6,827 nucleotides of DNA from an uncultured Eubacterium sp. (GTDB lineage Bacteria > Bacillota > Clostridia > Peptostreptococcales > Anaerovoracaceae), in NCBI GenBank assembly GCA_947367725.1, contig CANBFZ010000097.1:1-6827 (forward strand), in the 5' to 3' direction. Positions 1 through 6,732 of the stretch are shown piece by piece. The position numbers and the translations under genes were made by a program. Within the stretch, counting starts at the first letter, position 1. The number at the start of each line of letters is the position of its first letter. The notes beneath the pieces are model-generated. The model searched no databases. It worked only from the letters and a program-made list of their open reading frames with translations, and was not told the DNA's origin.

Positions 1-896
1 GGCAGGAAGACCTCCTGAAATAAGTGTTCACTGATGCCCATACCGCCTGGAAGCGGCAGCATATCTACGGCAACAGAGATCATCGCCTGCAGCGTAACCG
101 CTTCTACTGCGGAAATACCTGAAATGCCGAAAGACAGCAGAACCAGATAGGTGATCGCAAACAGAAAGATCCTTTGCAGAAATGTGAGCCCCAGGACGTT
201 GAAAAGGATTCTCTTGTGGTGCTCAAAATAGCCTGCGGCAGCACCGTATTTATCTAGACTGCGTTCCAGCCTGTCTTCCAGACTGTGGATTTTTTTGGAG
301 CCTGTGAATCGTTTTAAAATTCGAAAACAGGTCATCACGATCCACTTTGCAAGCCCGGGTCGAAAAACCAGGCAGAGCATGCCGCCGACACAAAGGATAT
401 TCAGTACGATGCCTAACCAGATCCAGTGCATAATCGGTGCAAGATACGCCATGACGGAAGCGGGCTGCAGCAGCAGCACGGCAAGTCCAATGGTTACCAG
501 CACCAGTTTATACGTAATGGTTACGATTAGGAGTACCAGCGTGGAAAGATGCATGGGCAGCCGATCTTTTTTCATAAACAGAATCTGGGCAGGCTGTCCG
601 CCTGTGGCAGAAGGTGTAACCAGACTGAAGAAAAATCCGACGAAAGAATACAAAAAGCAGTGTGGCAGTTTTGGTTTCTTAGACAGGCTTTTCATCAGAT
701 AAAAGAGAATCACCGATTCGCTGAGTATGAAAGCGACAACCAATACGACACCTGCAAGCCAGTATACGCCATTGGCATCTTTGACATAGGCTATGATGTC
801 TGTAAGATTCTGATCATGAAAAACATAGTATAGCGTTATGGTGAAACAAGCCAGCAAAAATATGCAGTTTAATAAAATTTTTTTGTTACGACCCAT
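1..896 (-). CDS. Flippase-like polytopic membrane protein (LPG synthase TM-domain family), 3' end cut off
   Basis: The minus-strand frame is open from an ATG at 896 to the window edge, giving 298 full codons; the C-terminus lies outside. The protein is very hydrophobic, with membrane segments near residues 7-25, 45-68, 80-95, 117-145, 155-178 and 230-257. Two conserved motifs of the lysylphosphatidylglycerol synthase transmembrane / YbhN-like family are visible: TPSATGGQPAQ at 94-104 and PLPGGMGISE at 281-290. In MprF this domain moves aminoacylated lipids across the membrane. Stand-alone members are common in Clostridia and mostly uncharacterised. No synthase (GNAT-like) domain is visible, and with roughly 300 residues before the edge the protein is probably the stand-alone form. 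The start is supported by GAGGAA seven bases upstream. It overlaps the end of the PAP2 gene by 11 bases, so both are probably translated from one mRNA. A lipid or lipid-linked substrate is inference. Confidence 0.9.
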   Translation of the reverse strand, partial: MGRNKKILLNCIFLLACFTITLYYVFHDQNLTDIIAYVKDANGVYWLAGVVLVVAFILSESVILFYLMKSLSKKPKLPHCFLYSFVGFFFSLVTPSATGGQPAQILFMKKDRLPMHLSTLVLLIVTITYKLVLVTIGLAVLLLQPASVMAYLAPIMHWIWLGIVLNILCVGGMLCLVFRPGLAKWIVMTCFRILKRFTGSKKIHSLEDRLERSLDKYGAAAGYFEHHKRILFNVLGLTFLQRIFLFAITYLVLLSFGISGISAVEAVTLQAMISVAVDMLPLPGGMGISEHLFQEVFL

Positions 897-1602
897 AGCT
901 GTCTTCCTCGAATACCTTGTGGTAAATGTTATCAAACAGACGCTCTAGTATCTGATATGCATGAGATCTCATGCTGAGCATGTAGCACCCCAGTGCAATT
1001 AGCACACCGCCAATGACGTCCACGAGGTAATGCTGTTTGGTAAACTGTGTTGATGCGAAAACCAGCACGGCAAAACCCAGTGTAGCCCATTTCCATGGTT
1101 TGGGAATGCGGCTGCATGTTCGCAGACCCAGATAGCACATCATGCTAGCCAAGCAGTGGATGGACGGAAATAAGTTGTAAGGCAGATCCATTTCGTAAAT
1201 AAAGCCCATGGCAATTTCAAAGAAGCTGCTGCCCGTAATTTCCGGTCGGATATTGGTCGTCGGAATGGCGAGAAAACAGATGCCGCAAATGAGTCTTGCC
1301 AGCATATCGGCAAATACAAAGCGATACCAGTTTTCTTTGCTGTTTTCCTTTGCAATCAGGATATAGCACAGAACCCAAAAGGGATAGCTGAGTACATAAA
1401 TCGATACAAAGGAAGGCAGAAAAGGCACTGCGCGATCTAGTTCTGTGGTGAAATCATAGTGATAAAGATCTGCGCCCAGTCTCTGTGTCATCCAATAAAT
1501 CAGACAGTTCCATACAAAACATCCAATCAAAGAAAATAACGCATAGGCAGGAAGCCACTTGTCCATATATGTTTTGTACCAGTTTTGAAATTTCTGTTTC
1601 AT
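886..1602 (-). CDS. PAP2-superfamily membrane phosphatase (AUR1-like)
   Basis: A 238-residue integral membrane protein with hydrophobic stretches near residues 18-38, 58-84, 95-114, 150-162 and 172-210. The phosphatase signature is present in order: an Arg-Pro pair at R119-P120 (motif 1, without the usual lysine seven residues before the arginine), PSIH at 146-149 (motif 2), and HYLVDVIGG at 191-199, where H191 and D195 fit the catalytic charge relay of motif 3. Family members remove phosphate from lipid substrates such as phosphatidate or undecaprenyl pyrophosphate, or transfer phospho-head groups on the outer membrane face. The degenerate motif 1 is common in the AUR1-like branch, so a transferase role is possible. 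The ATG at 1602 follows a purine-rich GGGAAAAAGAG, an ordinary rather than strong ribosome binding site. A promoter lies just upstream, and the flippase-like gene overlaps its 3' end. The exact substrate cannot be read from the sequence. Confidence 0.9.
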   Translation of the reverse strand: MKQKFQNWYKTYMDKWLPAYALFSLIGCFVWNCLIYWMTQRLGADLYHYDFTTELDRAVPFLPSFVSIYVLSYPFWVLCYILIAKENSKENWYRFVFADMLARLICGICFLAIPTTNIRPEITGSSFFEIAMGFIYEMDLPYNLFPSIHCLASMMCYLGLRTCSRIPKPWKWATLGFAVLVFASTQFTKQHYLVDVIGGVLIALGCYMLSMRSHAYQILERLFDNIYHKVFEEDSYGS

Positions 1603-1606
1603 CTCT

Positions 1607-1681
1607 TTTTCCCGTTTCCCAAATAATATGCCTAGTATAGTATATCGTACGAAAGTATGATTCGCAAGAGAAACGGGAAAA
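1607..1681. repeat. 12-base inverted repeat flanking the PAP2 promoter
   Basis: TTTTCCCGTTTC at 1607-1618 and GAAACGGGAAAA at 1670-1681 are perfect reverse complements, 51 bases apart. One arm abuts the -35 box and the other covers the ribosome-binding region of the PAP2 gene. The upstream arm lies outside the predicted transcript, so pairing in the mRNA is unlikely. A pair of protein-binding sites, possibly with DNA looping, is an inference. Confidence 0.5.
1639..1667 (-). promoter_or_regulatory. Probable sigma-A promoter for the PAP2/flippase pair
   Basis: On the minus strand TTGCGA (1667-1662) is followed after exactly 17 bases by TATACT (1644-1639). Each box matches the sigma-A consensus at four or five of six positions. 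A second TATACT starts five bases further on, but its spacing of 22 is poor. Transcription would start near 1632, leaving a leader of about 30 bases before the ATG at 1602. It gives the lipid genes a transcript of their own apart from the PRC-barrel gene. Confidence 0.65.
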
Positions 1682-1687
1682 GCTAAG

Positions 1688-1703
1688 AAATTCTTAAGAA
1701 TTT
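1688..1703. repeat. 16-base perfect palindrome, possible operator
   Basis: AAATTCTTAAGAATTT equals its own reverse complement. It lies 20 bases upstream of the PAP2 -35 box and 22 bases past the stop of the PRC-barrel gene. Its AT richness and very short loop make it a poor terminator hairpin. Symmetry of this kind suits a dimeric regulator, but no regulator is identified. Confidence 0.4.
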
Positions 1704-1725
1704 GCAGTAATTTGGAAAATCTTGT

Positions 1726-1959
1726 CTACGAACGAAATATAATCATGTCTTCGCCGATTTTGATGATAGATTCCCAAGGAAGCTGCATGGTATCATGACC
1801 TGACGTAAAACGACTTTTTCCGTGCAAGCTGGGTACCAGCAGCGCACGGATTTTCCCTGTATTTTCTTCAAACAGTATTTCGGCATCCCAAAATGCGCCG
1901 TGACGGCTGCCTTTCGTCAAATCGATAACCTCTTTATCTCCGATTTCGCTTAATAGCAT
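1726..1959 (-). CDS. PRC-barrel protein, YlmC/YmxH sporulation family
   Basis: A 77-residue protein that fits the YlmC/YmxH family. It opens with MLLSEIGDKEVIDL, continues with a Gly-rich turn and DAEILFEENTGKIRALLVP (residues 25-43), and ends with a LPWESIIKIGEDMI segment (60-73). Together these make one small PRC-barrel beta domain, and the length is normal for the family. Members are found across spore-forming Firmicutes and linked to sporulation, but their molecular role is not established. The ATG at 1959 follows AAAGGA on the minus strand at a rather long spacing of about 11 bases. The gene ends with TAG in the expected place, which shows that TAG works as a true stop in this genome. 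It is divergent from the tepA-like gene, and a 123-base gap separates it from the PAP2 gene downstream. Confidence 0.88.
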   Translation of the reverse strand: MLLSEIGDKEVIDLTKGSRHGAFWDAEILFEENTGKIRALLVPSLHGKSRFTSGHDTMQLPWESIIKIGEDMIIFRS

Positions 1960-1961
1960 AA

Positions 1962-1990
1962 TTCACACATCCTTTGCAGATAATATATGT
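1962..1990 (+). promoter_or_regulatory. Weak candidate promoter for tepA
   Basis: In the 58-base divergent gap, TTCACA (1962-1967) matches five of six -35 positions. It is followed after 16 bases by TATATG (1984-1989), which matches four of six -10 positions. Spacing and match are only fair, and a sporulation sigma factor could equally be used. The gap must also hold the PRC-barrel promoter on the opposite strand, for which I found no convincing boxes. Confidence 0.25.
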
Positions 1991-2017
1991 AAATTTTACG
2001 ACGAAAGGGTGAAAGTT

Positions 2018-2698
2018 ATGAGTGAAGAAAAAGAGAAACAGGAAGAAAAAAAGGAATCCAGTGATTTGATTAAGGAACTGGGGATATTGACGACGGGAAC
2101 AAATTTTCAGTCGGATTATCAATATATCAACATTATTGGGAGCATTGAAGGGCATACGATTTTGCCCAGTGATAACAAAACGACGAAGTATGAACATTTG
2201 ATTCCACAGCTTGTAGTGGTGGAGGAAAATCCGGACATTAAGGGACTACTTTTAATTTTGAATACCGTAGGCGGTGACGTGGAAGCGGGGCTGGCTCTTG
2301 CAGAACTCATTGCATCTCTGTCCAAGCCTACTGTCACGCTGGTGATTGGCGGCGGTCACAGCATTGGCATTCCGCTGGCTGTTTCGGCAGACTACTCTTT
2401 TGTGGCGGAGACGGCGACCATGACCATGCATCCCATCAGAACCAGCGGCACACTCATTACCGCAGATGCAACCTTTGAATATATGAGAAAGACACAGGAA
2501 CGCGTTGTGGACTTTATCGTAAATCATTCCCATGCATCAAAGGCGGATGTGGAAGAGAAAATGAATCAGACTGGTAACATGTCTAATGATGTGGGTACAG
2601 TACTGTTTGGACCGGATGCTGTTAATATGGGGCTGATCGACGAAATCGGCGGGCTCAGCAACGCGCTGAAAAAACTGAAAGAACTAGCAGAAAAATAA
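2018..2698 (+). CDS. tepA: ClpP-fold serine protease, TepA-like
   Basis: A 226-residue soluble protein of the ClpP/crotonase-like fold, closest in pattern to TepA of Bacillus. A charged, Lys/Glu-rich tail (residues 1-20) is followed by the protease core. NTVGGDVEAG (82-91) resembles the oxyanion-hole region, GHSIG (113-117) carries the nucleophile S115, and TMTMHPIR (134-141) carries H138. D191 is a plausible third member of the triad. GLIDEIGG (205-212) is the usual C-terminal signature. TepA has been linked to protein translocation and signal-peptide handling in Bacillus subtilis; its substrates in Clostridia are not known. There is no signal peptide, so it should act in the cytoplasm or on the inner membrane face. 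I chose the ATG at 2018 because AAAGGGTG sits six bases upstream; an in-frame GTG at 2009 lacks proper spacing. It lies directly upstream of the tad operon, but that operon has its own promoter. Confidence 0.88.
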   Translation: MSEEKEKQEEKKESSDLIKELGILTTGTNFQSDYQYINIIGSIEGHTILPSDNKTTKYEHLIPQLVVVEENPDIKGLLLILNTVGGDVEAGLALAELIASLSKPTVTLVIGGGHSIGIPLAVSADYSFVAETATMTMHPIRTSGTLITADATFEYMRKTQERVVDFIVNHSHASKADVEEKMNQTGNMSNDVGTVLFGPDAVNMGLIDEIGGLSNALKKLKELAEK

Positions 2699-2716
2699 AA
2701 TTATAGAAAATAATGG

Positions 2717-2745
2717 TTGACAGTTATTTACAAAAATGATACTAT
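2717..2745 (+). promoter_or_regulatory. Strong sigma-A promoter of the tad operon
   Basis: A perfect TTGACA (2717-2722), a 17-base spacer and TACTAT (2740-2745) form the best promoter in the window. It starts only 18 bases after the tepA stop and would begin transcription near 2752, giving a very short leader before tadZ. No operator symmetry or attenuator is seen, so the operon looks constitutive or controlled from a site outside this gap. Confidence 0.8.
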
Positions 2746-2755
2746 ATCCCTACAG

Positions 2756-2763
2756 AAAGGAGG
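2756..2763 (+). promoter_or_regulatory. Strong ribosome binding site of tadZ
   Basis: AAAGGAGG lies six bases before the ATG at 2770, a near-perfect match to the 16S rRNA 3' end at ideal spacing. It fixes the tadZ start. Confidence 0.8.
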
Positions 2764-2769
2764 GAGTGT

Positions 2770-3804
2770 ATGGAACTGATAAAAGTAGGCATTTGTCTGG
2801 AAGACCGAACTTTTGCGCAGGCCCTTGCCATGACGCTGGCAAGAGAAGGCAGCTGTATGCGGTTTTATCTGCTGAACCATATGGAAGAGGGGGCAGATTG
2901 CGATCTGATTCTGGCAAGCAGCGCATCACCGGATGCAAAAGTGGTGGAGATGGTGAGAAATCCCGCCTTTGCGCAGTATACGGAAGCACCGCCTTTTAAG
3001 GTGTACCGCTATATGGAAAGTCAGAATTTGATCAGCTGCCTGCTTTTTATTTACTTTAAAGTGACGGGGAAAGTCATGGAGAGAAAAGGAGACACGCATT
3101 TGCGGCTGGTTACCTTTCTTGCAGAATGCGGCGGTTGCGGCACTACTTCCGCCGCCCTTTCTGTGGCATGCATGCTTTATCGGATTTATGGCAGTAAATC
3201 ACTGTATCTGAACCTGTGTCCCATCGATGATTCCAGGAAATACTTGGAGGAAGAAGGCGAAGATAGTTTGATGAAACTGCTGTACTATCTGGATCAGGAT
3301 AAGCCATTTCCCATCGGTGCATTTATTACGGAAAAAGAAGAAGTGGATTTTGTTAACACTGGCGTGATCAATTCTTACTTCAATGAAATGAAGCCGATTT
3401 TGATGCAGCGGTTTTTGAAAAAAGTCGATCAGCTGGGGAAATATGACTTTTTGATTGTGGATATGGGAAATCATTTGAGCAGAGAAAACAAGAAGATGTT
3501 GGGATATACCGACTGTGCCGTACTGCTTTGTGACAGTGAGCGAAAGCGTCCTGGGAAATATCGGGAGCGAATTTCCCAGGAAATTTTTAAGAGAGTGCAG
3601 CGAGGAACCGTTTTGCGTGTAGAAAATTTTGCGGCAGACGTCCCGGACGCTTTTGAACAAGTGGAGACAGAACAGGCAGCGCCGCTTTCTATTGCTAGGC
3701 AGGAGACGGAGGGACTGTCTCTTGATCGAAATTACGGCATAGAAATTGGCGCCATTGCCCGGGAAATTATGGAAGGAGGAAATGGTGGAAATCATCAGTG
3801 CTGA
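2770..3804 (+). CDS. tadZ: TadZ/CpaE-like pilus localisation ATPase
   Basis: A 344-residue protein fitting the TadZ/CpaE family, MinD/ParA relatives that place the Tad pilus machine in the cell. Residues 1-85 look like a receiver-like domain (alternating beta strands such as KVGICL and DLILAS) without an obvious phosphoacceptor. The ATPase-like domain starts near 110. Its P-loop reads AECGGCGTTS (118-127), keeping the GGxGTT frame but lacking both lysines of the MinD deviant Walker A motif. YDFLIVDMG (225-233) is the Walker B strand, and VLLCDSER (251-258) fits the next strand. Such degenerate P-loops are known among TadZ proteins, so nucleotide binding may persist with weak hydrolysis. The tail after residue 290 is Glu/Ala-rich and poorly conserved in appearance. 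It is the first gene of the operon, and its end overlaps the start of tadA. Confidence 0.85.
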   Translation: MELIKVGICLEDRTFAQALAMTLAREGSCMRFYLLNHMEEGADCDLILASSASPDAKVVEMVRNPAFAQYTEAPPFKVYRYMESQNLISCLLFIYFKVTGKVMERKGDTHLRLVTFLAECGGCGTTSAALSVACMLYRIYGSKSLYLNLCPIDDSRKYLEEEGEDSLMKLLYYLDQDKPFPIGAFITEKEEVDFVNTGVINSYFNEMKPILMQRFLKKVDQLGKYDFLIVDMGNHLSRENKKMLGYTDCAVLLCDSERKRPGKYRERISQEIFKRVQRGTVLRVENFAADVPDAFEQVETEQAAPLSIARQETEGLSLDRNYGIEIGAIAREIMEGGNGGNHQC

Positions 3805-4987
3805 TATACTAGAGAAGAAGTTGCGTGTTGTCAGGCAAAAGCTTCTTGCAGCACAGGAGAATTTAGGAGAAGAAGAGGCGCTGCATATTATTGAAGAGGT
3901 TGTGTTCTCAGAAACGCTGGATTTACAGATTTCAGAGATCGCAGCATTGATTCAAAAACTCTATGCGAAGACCAGAAGCAGGCTTGGCATGTTGGAAACG
4001 TACATAGAAGATGAATCGGTCAATGAGATTATGCTGAACGGTAAAGATTGCTTTTTTCTGGAAAAAGGCGGAGAGATGACAGCCATGGAACCTGTCTTCG
4101 ATTCCACAGAAGAGTTAGAGGAGATCATTCGTAACATTGCTGCAGGCGTACATCGGGAAATCAATGAAATGCATCCCATTTTAGACGCTAGGCTGCCTGG
4201 CGGCAGCAGAGTTAATGCAGTATACAAGAATATCGCAGCAGGTGGGCCAGCCTTGACCATCCGGAAATTTTCCAAAGAGCGGATTACAATTTCTCAGATG
4301 GTGGAGTTTGGTACACTGACGGAGGAATGTGCCGCCTATCTTAAGACTTTGGTGCAGTGTGGCTATAATATTTTTGTCAGCGGCGGCACCTCTTCTGGAA
4401 AAACAACGTTTCTCAATGCGCTGTCTGACTTTATTCCCTGCGGGGAGCGCGTCATTGTAATTGAGGACTCTGCAGAACTAAAGATGTCGCATATTCCTAA
4501 TTTGGTACAGATGGAGTGTCGCAATGCCAATGGGTTAGGTCAAGGGCGGGTTTCCATGGATATGTTGATTAAAACCAGTTTGCGCATGCGGCCTGATCGA
4601 ATTATTGTTGGAGAGGTCAGAGGCGGGGAAGTTGCGGATATGATCAATGCGATGAATACAGGTCATGATGGTTGTCTTGCCACAGGTCACGGCAATTCGG
4701 TTTCAGGGATGCTGCGAAGACTGGAAGCAATGTATCTCATGGGGGTGCAGATACCTATGGACGCGATCAGAGCGCAGATGATAGAGGGGATTGACGTGAT
4801 GGTGCATTTGGGCAGACTGCCCGGCGGTCACAGAAAAATTTTAGAAATTCAGGAATTGGTGGACTTTGTAAATGGCAAGTATGTGCTCAATCCGCTGTTT
4901 TTGCTGGATGAAAACAGACAACTTGCTTTCACGGGAAATGCGCTGGTGCATGGGGCAAAACTACGTCTGCGAGGTGGTCATCTGTGA
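3782..4987 (+). CDS. tadA: TadA/CpaF secretion ATPase of the Tad pilus
   Basis: A 401-residue cytoplasmic ATPase of the VirB11/PulE family that drives pilin polymerisation as a hexamer. The N-terminal domain (residues 1-170) ends in the family segments LPGGSRVNAV (138-147) and ALTIRKFS (157-164). The ATPase core shows Walker A GGTSSGKTT (201-209), an Asp box VIVIEDSAEL (224-233), Walker B RMRPDRIIVGEVRGGE (268-283) with E278, and a His box ATGHGNS (300-306). All catalytic motifs look intact and the length is normal. The frame is open upstream to a TTG at 3746, but AGGAGG at 3774-3779 points to the ATG at 3782 or the GTG at 3785. The GTG has the better spacing of five bases against two for the ATG. 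Either start overlaps the tadZ end by about 20 bases, indicating translational coupling. Confidence 0.95.
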   Translation: MVEIISADILEKKLRVVRQKLLAAQENLGEEEALHIIEEVVFSETLDLQISEIAALIQKLYAKTRSRLGMLETYIEDESVNEIMLNGKDCFFLEKGGEMTAMEPVFDSTEELEEIIRNIAAGVHREINEMHPILDARLPGGSRVNAVYKNIAAGGPALTIRKFSKERITISQMVEFGTLTEECAAYLKTLVQCGYNIFVSGGTSSGKTTFLNALSDFIPCGERVIVIEDSAELKMSHIPNLVQMECRNANGLGQGRVSMDMLIKTSLRMRPDRIIVGEVRGGEVADMINAMNTGHDGCLATGHGNSVSGMLRRLEAMYLMGVQIPMDAIRAQMIEGIDVMVHLGRLPGGHRKILEIQELVDFVNGKYVLNPLFLLDENRQLAFTGNALVHGAKLRLRGGHL

Positions 4988-5730
4988 TTTCGGATTATGA
5001 TTGCTATGAACCCAGCCGGAAGGAACGGCTTGTAGCGGCTGGTTGCTTCTGCCTGGCGCTCTCCTGTACCGGGTATATTTTCTACGGCACCTTTATGGGA
5101 GGCGCATTCCTGCCGCTATGTTACAAGAAGATGATGACCGTCTACTGTGAGATGAAAGCAAGGCAGAGAAAGCATCAACTCTGCAGGCAATTTCGGGACT
5201 TGTTGTTCAGTCTTTCCGCTTCATTTGCCACTGGCAGACATATGGAGGAAGCCATGGAAGAGGCGCGGAACAACCTTGCCGAAATCTACGGTGCATCTGC
5301 GCTGGCAGTGCAGGAACTTTCAGGTATGTTGCACAAAATGCAGGAAGCAGCGGAGACAGATGCAGCCGTTTGGGAGGATTTTGCAAAGAGAAGTCAACTT
5401 TCTGATGTGGAAGACTTTACCCAGGTGTTTTCTGCAGTAAGAGAAACCGGTGGAGATTTAGTCTTTGCCGTCAATCGGGCAGCCGCTGTGATCGGAGAAA
5501 AAATAGCCATTGAAACAGAGATAAAAACCATGGTATCGCAGAAAAAACTGGAAGGAAAGATCATCACTGCAATGCCAGCAATCATTGTGGTATTTCTGCA
5601 GATCGCCTCTCCAACATATCTGGCGGTGATGTATCAGAGTTTGGCTGGTAGAATTCTGATGAGCATGGCGCTTGCTGCTACCATCTTTGCTTATATCATG
5701 ATAGAAAGGATGACTGCCATTGAAGTTTGA
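4984..5730 (+). CDS. tadB: TadB-like inner-membrane platform protein
   Basis: A 248-residue membrane protein with one T2SSF (GspF) domain, the pilus platform on which TadA acts. Hydrophobic segments lie near residues 15-46. A cytoplasmic helical domain follows, with FRDLLFSLSASFATGRHMEEAM (70-91) and FTQVFSAVRETGGDL (145-159) as its recognisable GspF-like helices. Two further membrane segments are near 193-215 and 222-241. The start is GTG, overlapping the tadA TGA stop in a four-base GTGA, with GAGGTGG six bases upstream; this is a classic coupled start. It is somewhat shorter than many TadB proteins, mainly at the N-terminus. The assignment as TadB rather than TadC rests on gene order and fold; both belong to the same family. 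Confidence 0.85.
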   Translation: MISDYDCYEPSRKERLVAAGCFCLALSCTGYIFYGTFMGGAFLPLCYKKMMTVYCEMKARQRKHQLCRQFRDLLFSLSASFATGRHMEEAMEEARNNLAEIYGASALAVQELSGMLHKMQEAAETDAAVWEDFAKRSQLSDVEDFTQVFSAVRETGGDLVFAVNRAAAVIGEKIAIETEIKTMVSQKKLEGKIITAMPAIIVVFLQIASPTYLAVMYQSLAGRILMSMALAATIFAYIMIERMTAIEV

Positions 5731-6712
5731 GGTAAAACAGGCGCTGCAGGAGATGCAACATTTTGTGCGAGAGAACCGAAGCACCGTTTGGGCACTTTTT
5801 CTGGCCGTGCTGCTCCTCGTCGCAGTGCAGATGCTGCAGGCAAGGGGAGAAAACCGCATCTACTGCAGTGGGGAAACAGGTGATCTTGCGGCACTGCATA
5901 TCCCCAAGACGGCGCGCGGCAAATCCGTGCCACTGATGATAGAAGCGGAAAAAGACGGCGTTAGAACGAAAGTAGAAGTGATTCTATCTTTTGAACCCAA
6001 AACGGACAAAGGACAGGCAGTATCGAAGACAACTTCTGCAGAAGATGCTTTGAAAGCCGCACTGCGTGCGCTGGCAGGAGAACTGGAAACCCAAGAGGGA
6101 GAGCAGATCCTGCTGCCGCGCCGCTTGGAGGACGGGACAACCTTACGGTGGTCCAGAAGCGGTACTTCTCGCTGGATTTTGACCGTACTGCTGTTTCCAT
6201 TACTGACAACAGGGCTTTATATGCAGAAACGGGAAAAAGAAAAAGTGGAAAGAAAGCGTATCCGTGACGGCATCTTGCGAGAACTGCCTGCCTTTTCTGG
6301 TCAATTGCTGCTGCTTTTAAACAGCGGTATGATTTTCAGTGACGCATTTGCACGCATAGAGGACGGATATCGCAAGGGGCGGCGGCAGTCACCATTTGCC
6401 CAGGAAGTGATATGGATCAGGCGGCAGGCAGAGGAAACAGGAAAAAGCCTTGTGGCAGTAATGCAGACGCGTGCGGCGAGTCTGCGGCTGCGGGAGTTTT
6501 CCCGTATAGCGGCAATGATCAGTGACAGTCAGTATAAGGGCGTAGATTTATCCGATAAATTGGAAAGTGAAAGATTGCTGCTCTGGGAACAGAGAAAAAA
6601 ATTGGCAGAGGCGAAGGGGAAAGCGGCAGAGACCAAATTGGCTTTTCCATTGGCACTTCTGCTGCTGGTGTTGATTCTGATTACAGCAGCGCCGGCAATT
6701 TTACAAATGTAA
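5720..6712 (+). CDS. tadC: TadC-like platform protein with an extra N-terminal extracytoplasmic region
   Basis: A 330-residue membrane protein. A basic/polar N-terminus leads into a membrane helix at residues 23-41. Residues 42-150 then form a soluble region, predicted to lie outside the cell because the positively charged REN-R lies before the helix. A second membrane helix spans 151-167 and is followed by the basic stretch QKREKEKVERKR (169-180). The T2SSF domain covers about 184-305, with ILRELPAFSGQLLLLLNSG (185-203) its most typical helix, and a last membrane helix lies at 307-327. TadC partners TadB in the platform. The soluble region matches nothing I recognise. The start is probably TTG at 5720, with GAAAGGA nine bases upstream; this overlaps the tadB end by 11 bases. 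An in-frame ATG at codon 12 has GGAG directly adjacent, which is too close. Confidence 0.82.
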   Translation: MKFEVKQALQEMQHFVRENRSTVWALFLAVLLLVAVQMLQARGENRIYCSGETGDLAALHIPKTARGKSVPLMIEAEKDGVRTKVEVILSFEPKTDKGQAVSKTTSAEDALKAALRALAGELETQEGEQILLPRRLEDGTTLRWSRSGTSRWILTVLLFPLLTTGLYMQKREKEKVERKRIRDGILRELPAFSGQLLLLLNSGMIFSDAFARIEDGYRKGRRQSPFAQEVIWIRRQAEETGKSLVAVMQTRAASLRLREFSRIAAMISDSQYKGVDLSDKLESERLLLWEQRKKLAEAKGKAAETKLAFPLALLLLVLILITAAPAILQM

Positions 6713-6725
6713 AAGGAGAAAGGAG
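6711..6725 (+). promoter_or_regulatory. Tandem Shine-Dalgarno sequence before the pilin frame
   Basis: AAAAGGAG (6711-6718) is followed immediately by AAAGGAG (6719-6725). The second copy is seven bases from the ATG at 6733, the ideal distance. The first begins at the tadC stop codon. A doubled site would fit a gene needing high translation, as a pilus subunit does. Confidence 0.65.
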
Positions 6726-6732
6726 CATACAT

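Noticed and set aside
295..833. Two plus-strand open frames of 135 and 94 codons
   Set aside because: They are antisense to the flippase-like gene, which has clear family motifs on the minus strand; their translations are low-complexity and have no ribosome binding sites.
1688..1725. The 16-base palindrome as a terminator of the PRC-barrel gene
   Set aside because: The stem would be six A/T-rich pairs with a four-base loop and no proper T tract, too weak for intrinsic termination.
2009..2020. GTG at 2009 as the tepA start
   Set aside because: The AAAGGGTG ribosome binding site overlaps that GTG and is correctly spaced for the ATG at 2018.
2655..2680. Hairpin TCAGC/GCTGA near the tepA end as a terminator
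   Set aside because: It is inside the coding sequence, short, and followed by A residues rather than a T run on the plus strand; no terminator is visible before the tad promoter.
3746..3781. TTG at 3746 as the tadA start
   Set aside because: It would add 12 residues without any family match, while AGGAGG directly precedes the ATG/GTG at 3782/3785.
3199..3795. A 198-codon minus-strand open frame
   Set aside because: It is the complement of tadZ; its sequence, rich in Phe, Ile and Ser, is typical of an antisense shadow, with no start signal.
5458..5933. Several minus-strand open frames across the tadB/tadC junction
   Set aside because: They are shadows of two overlapping membrane-protein genes, and several overlap each other in different frames.
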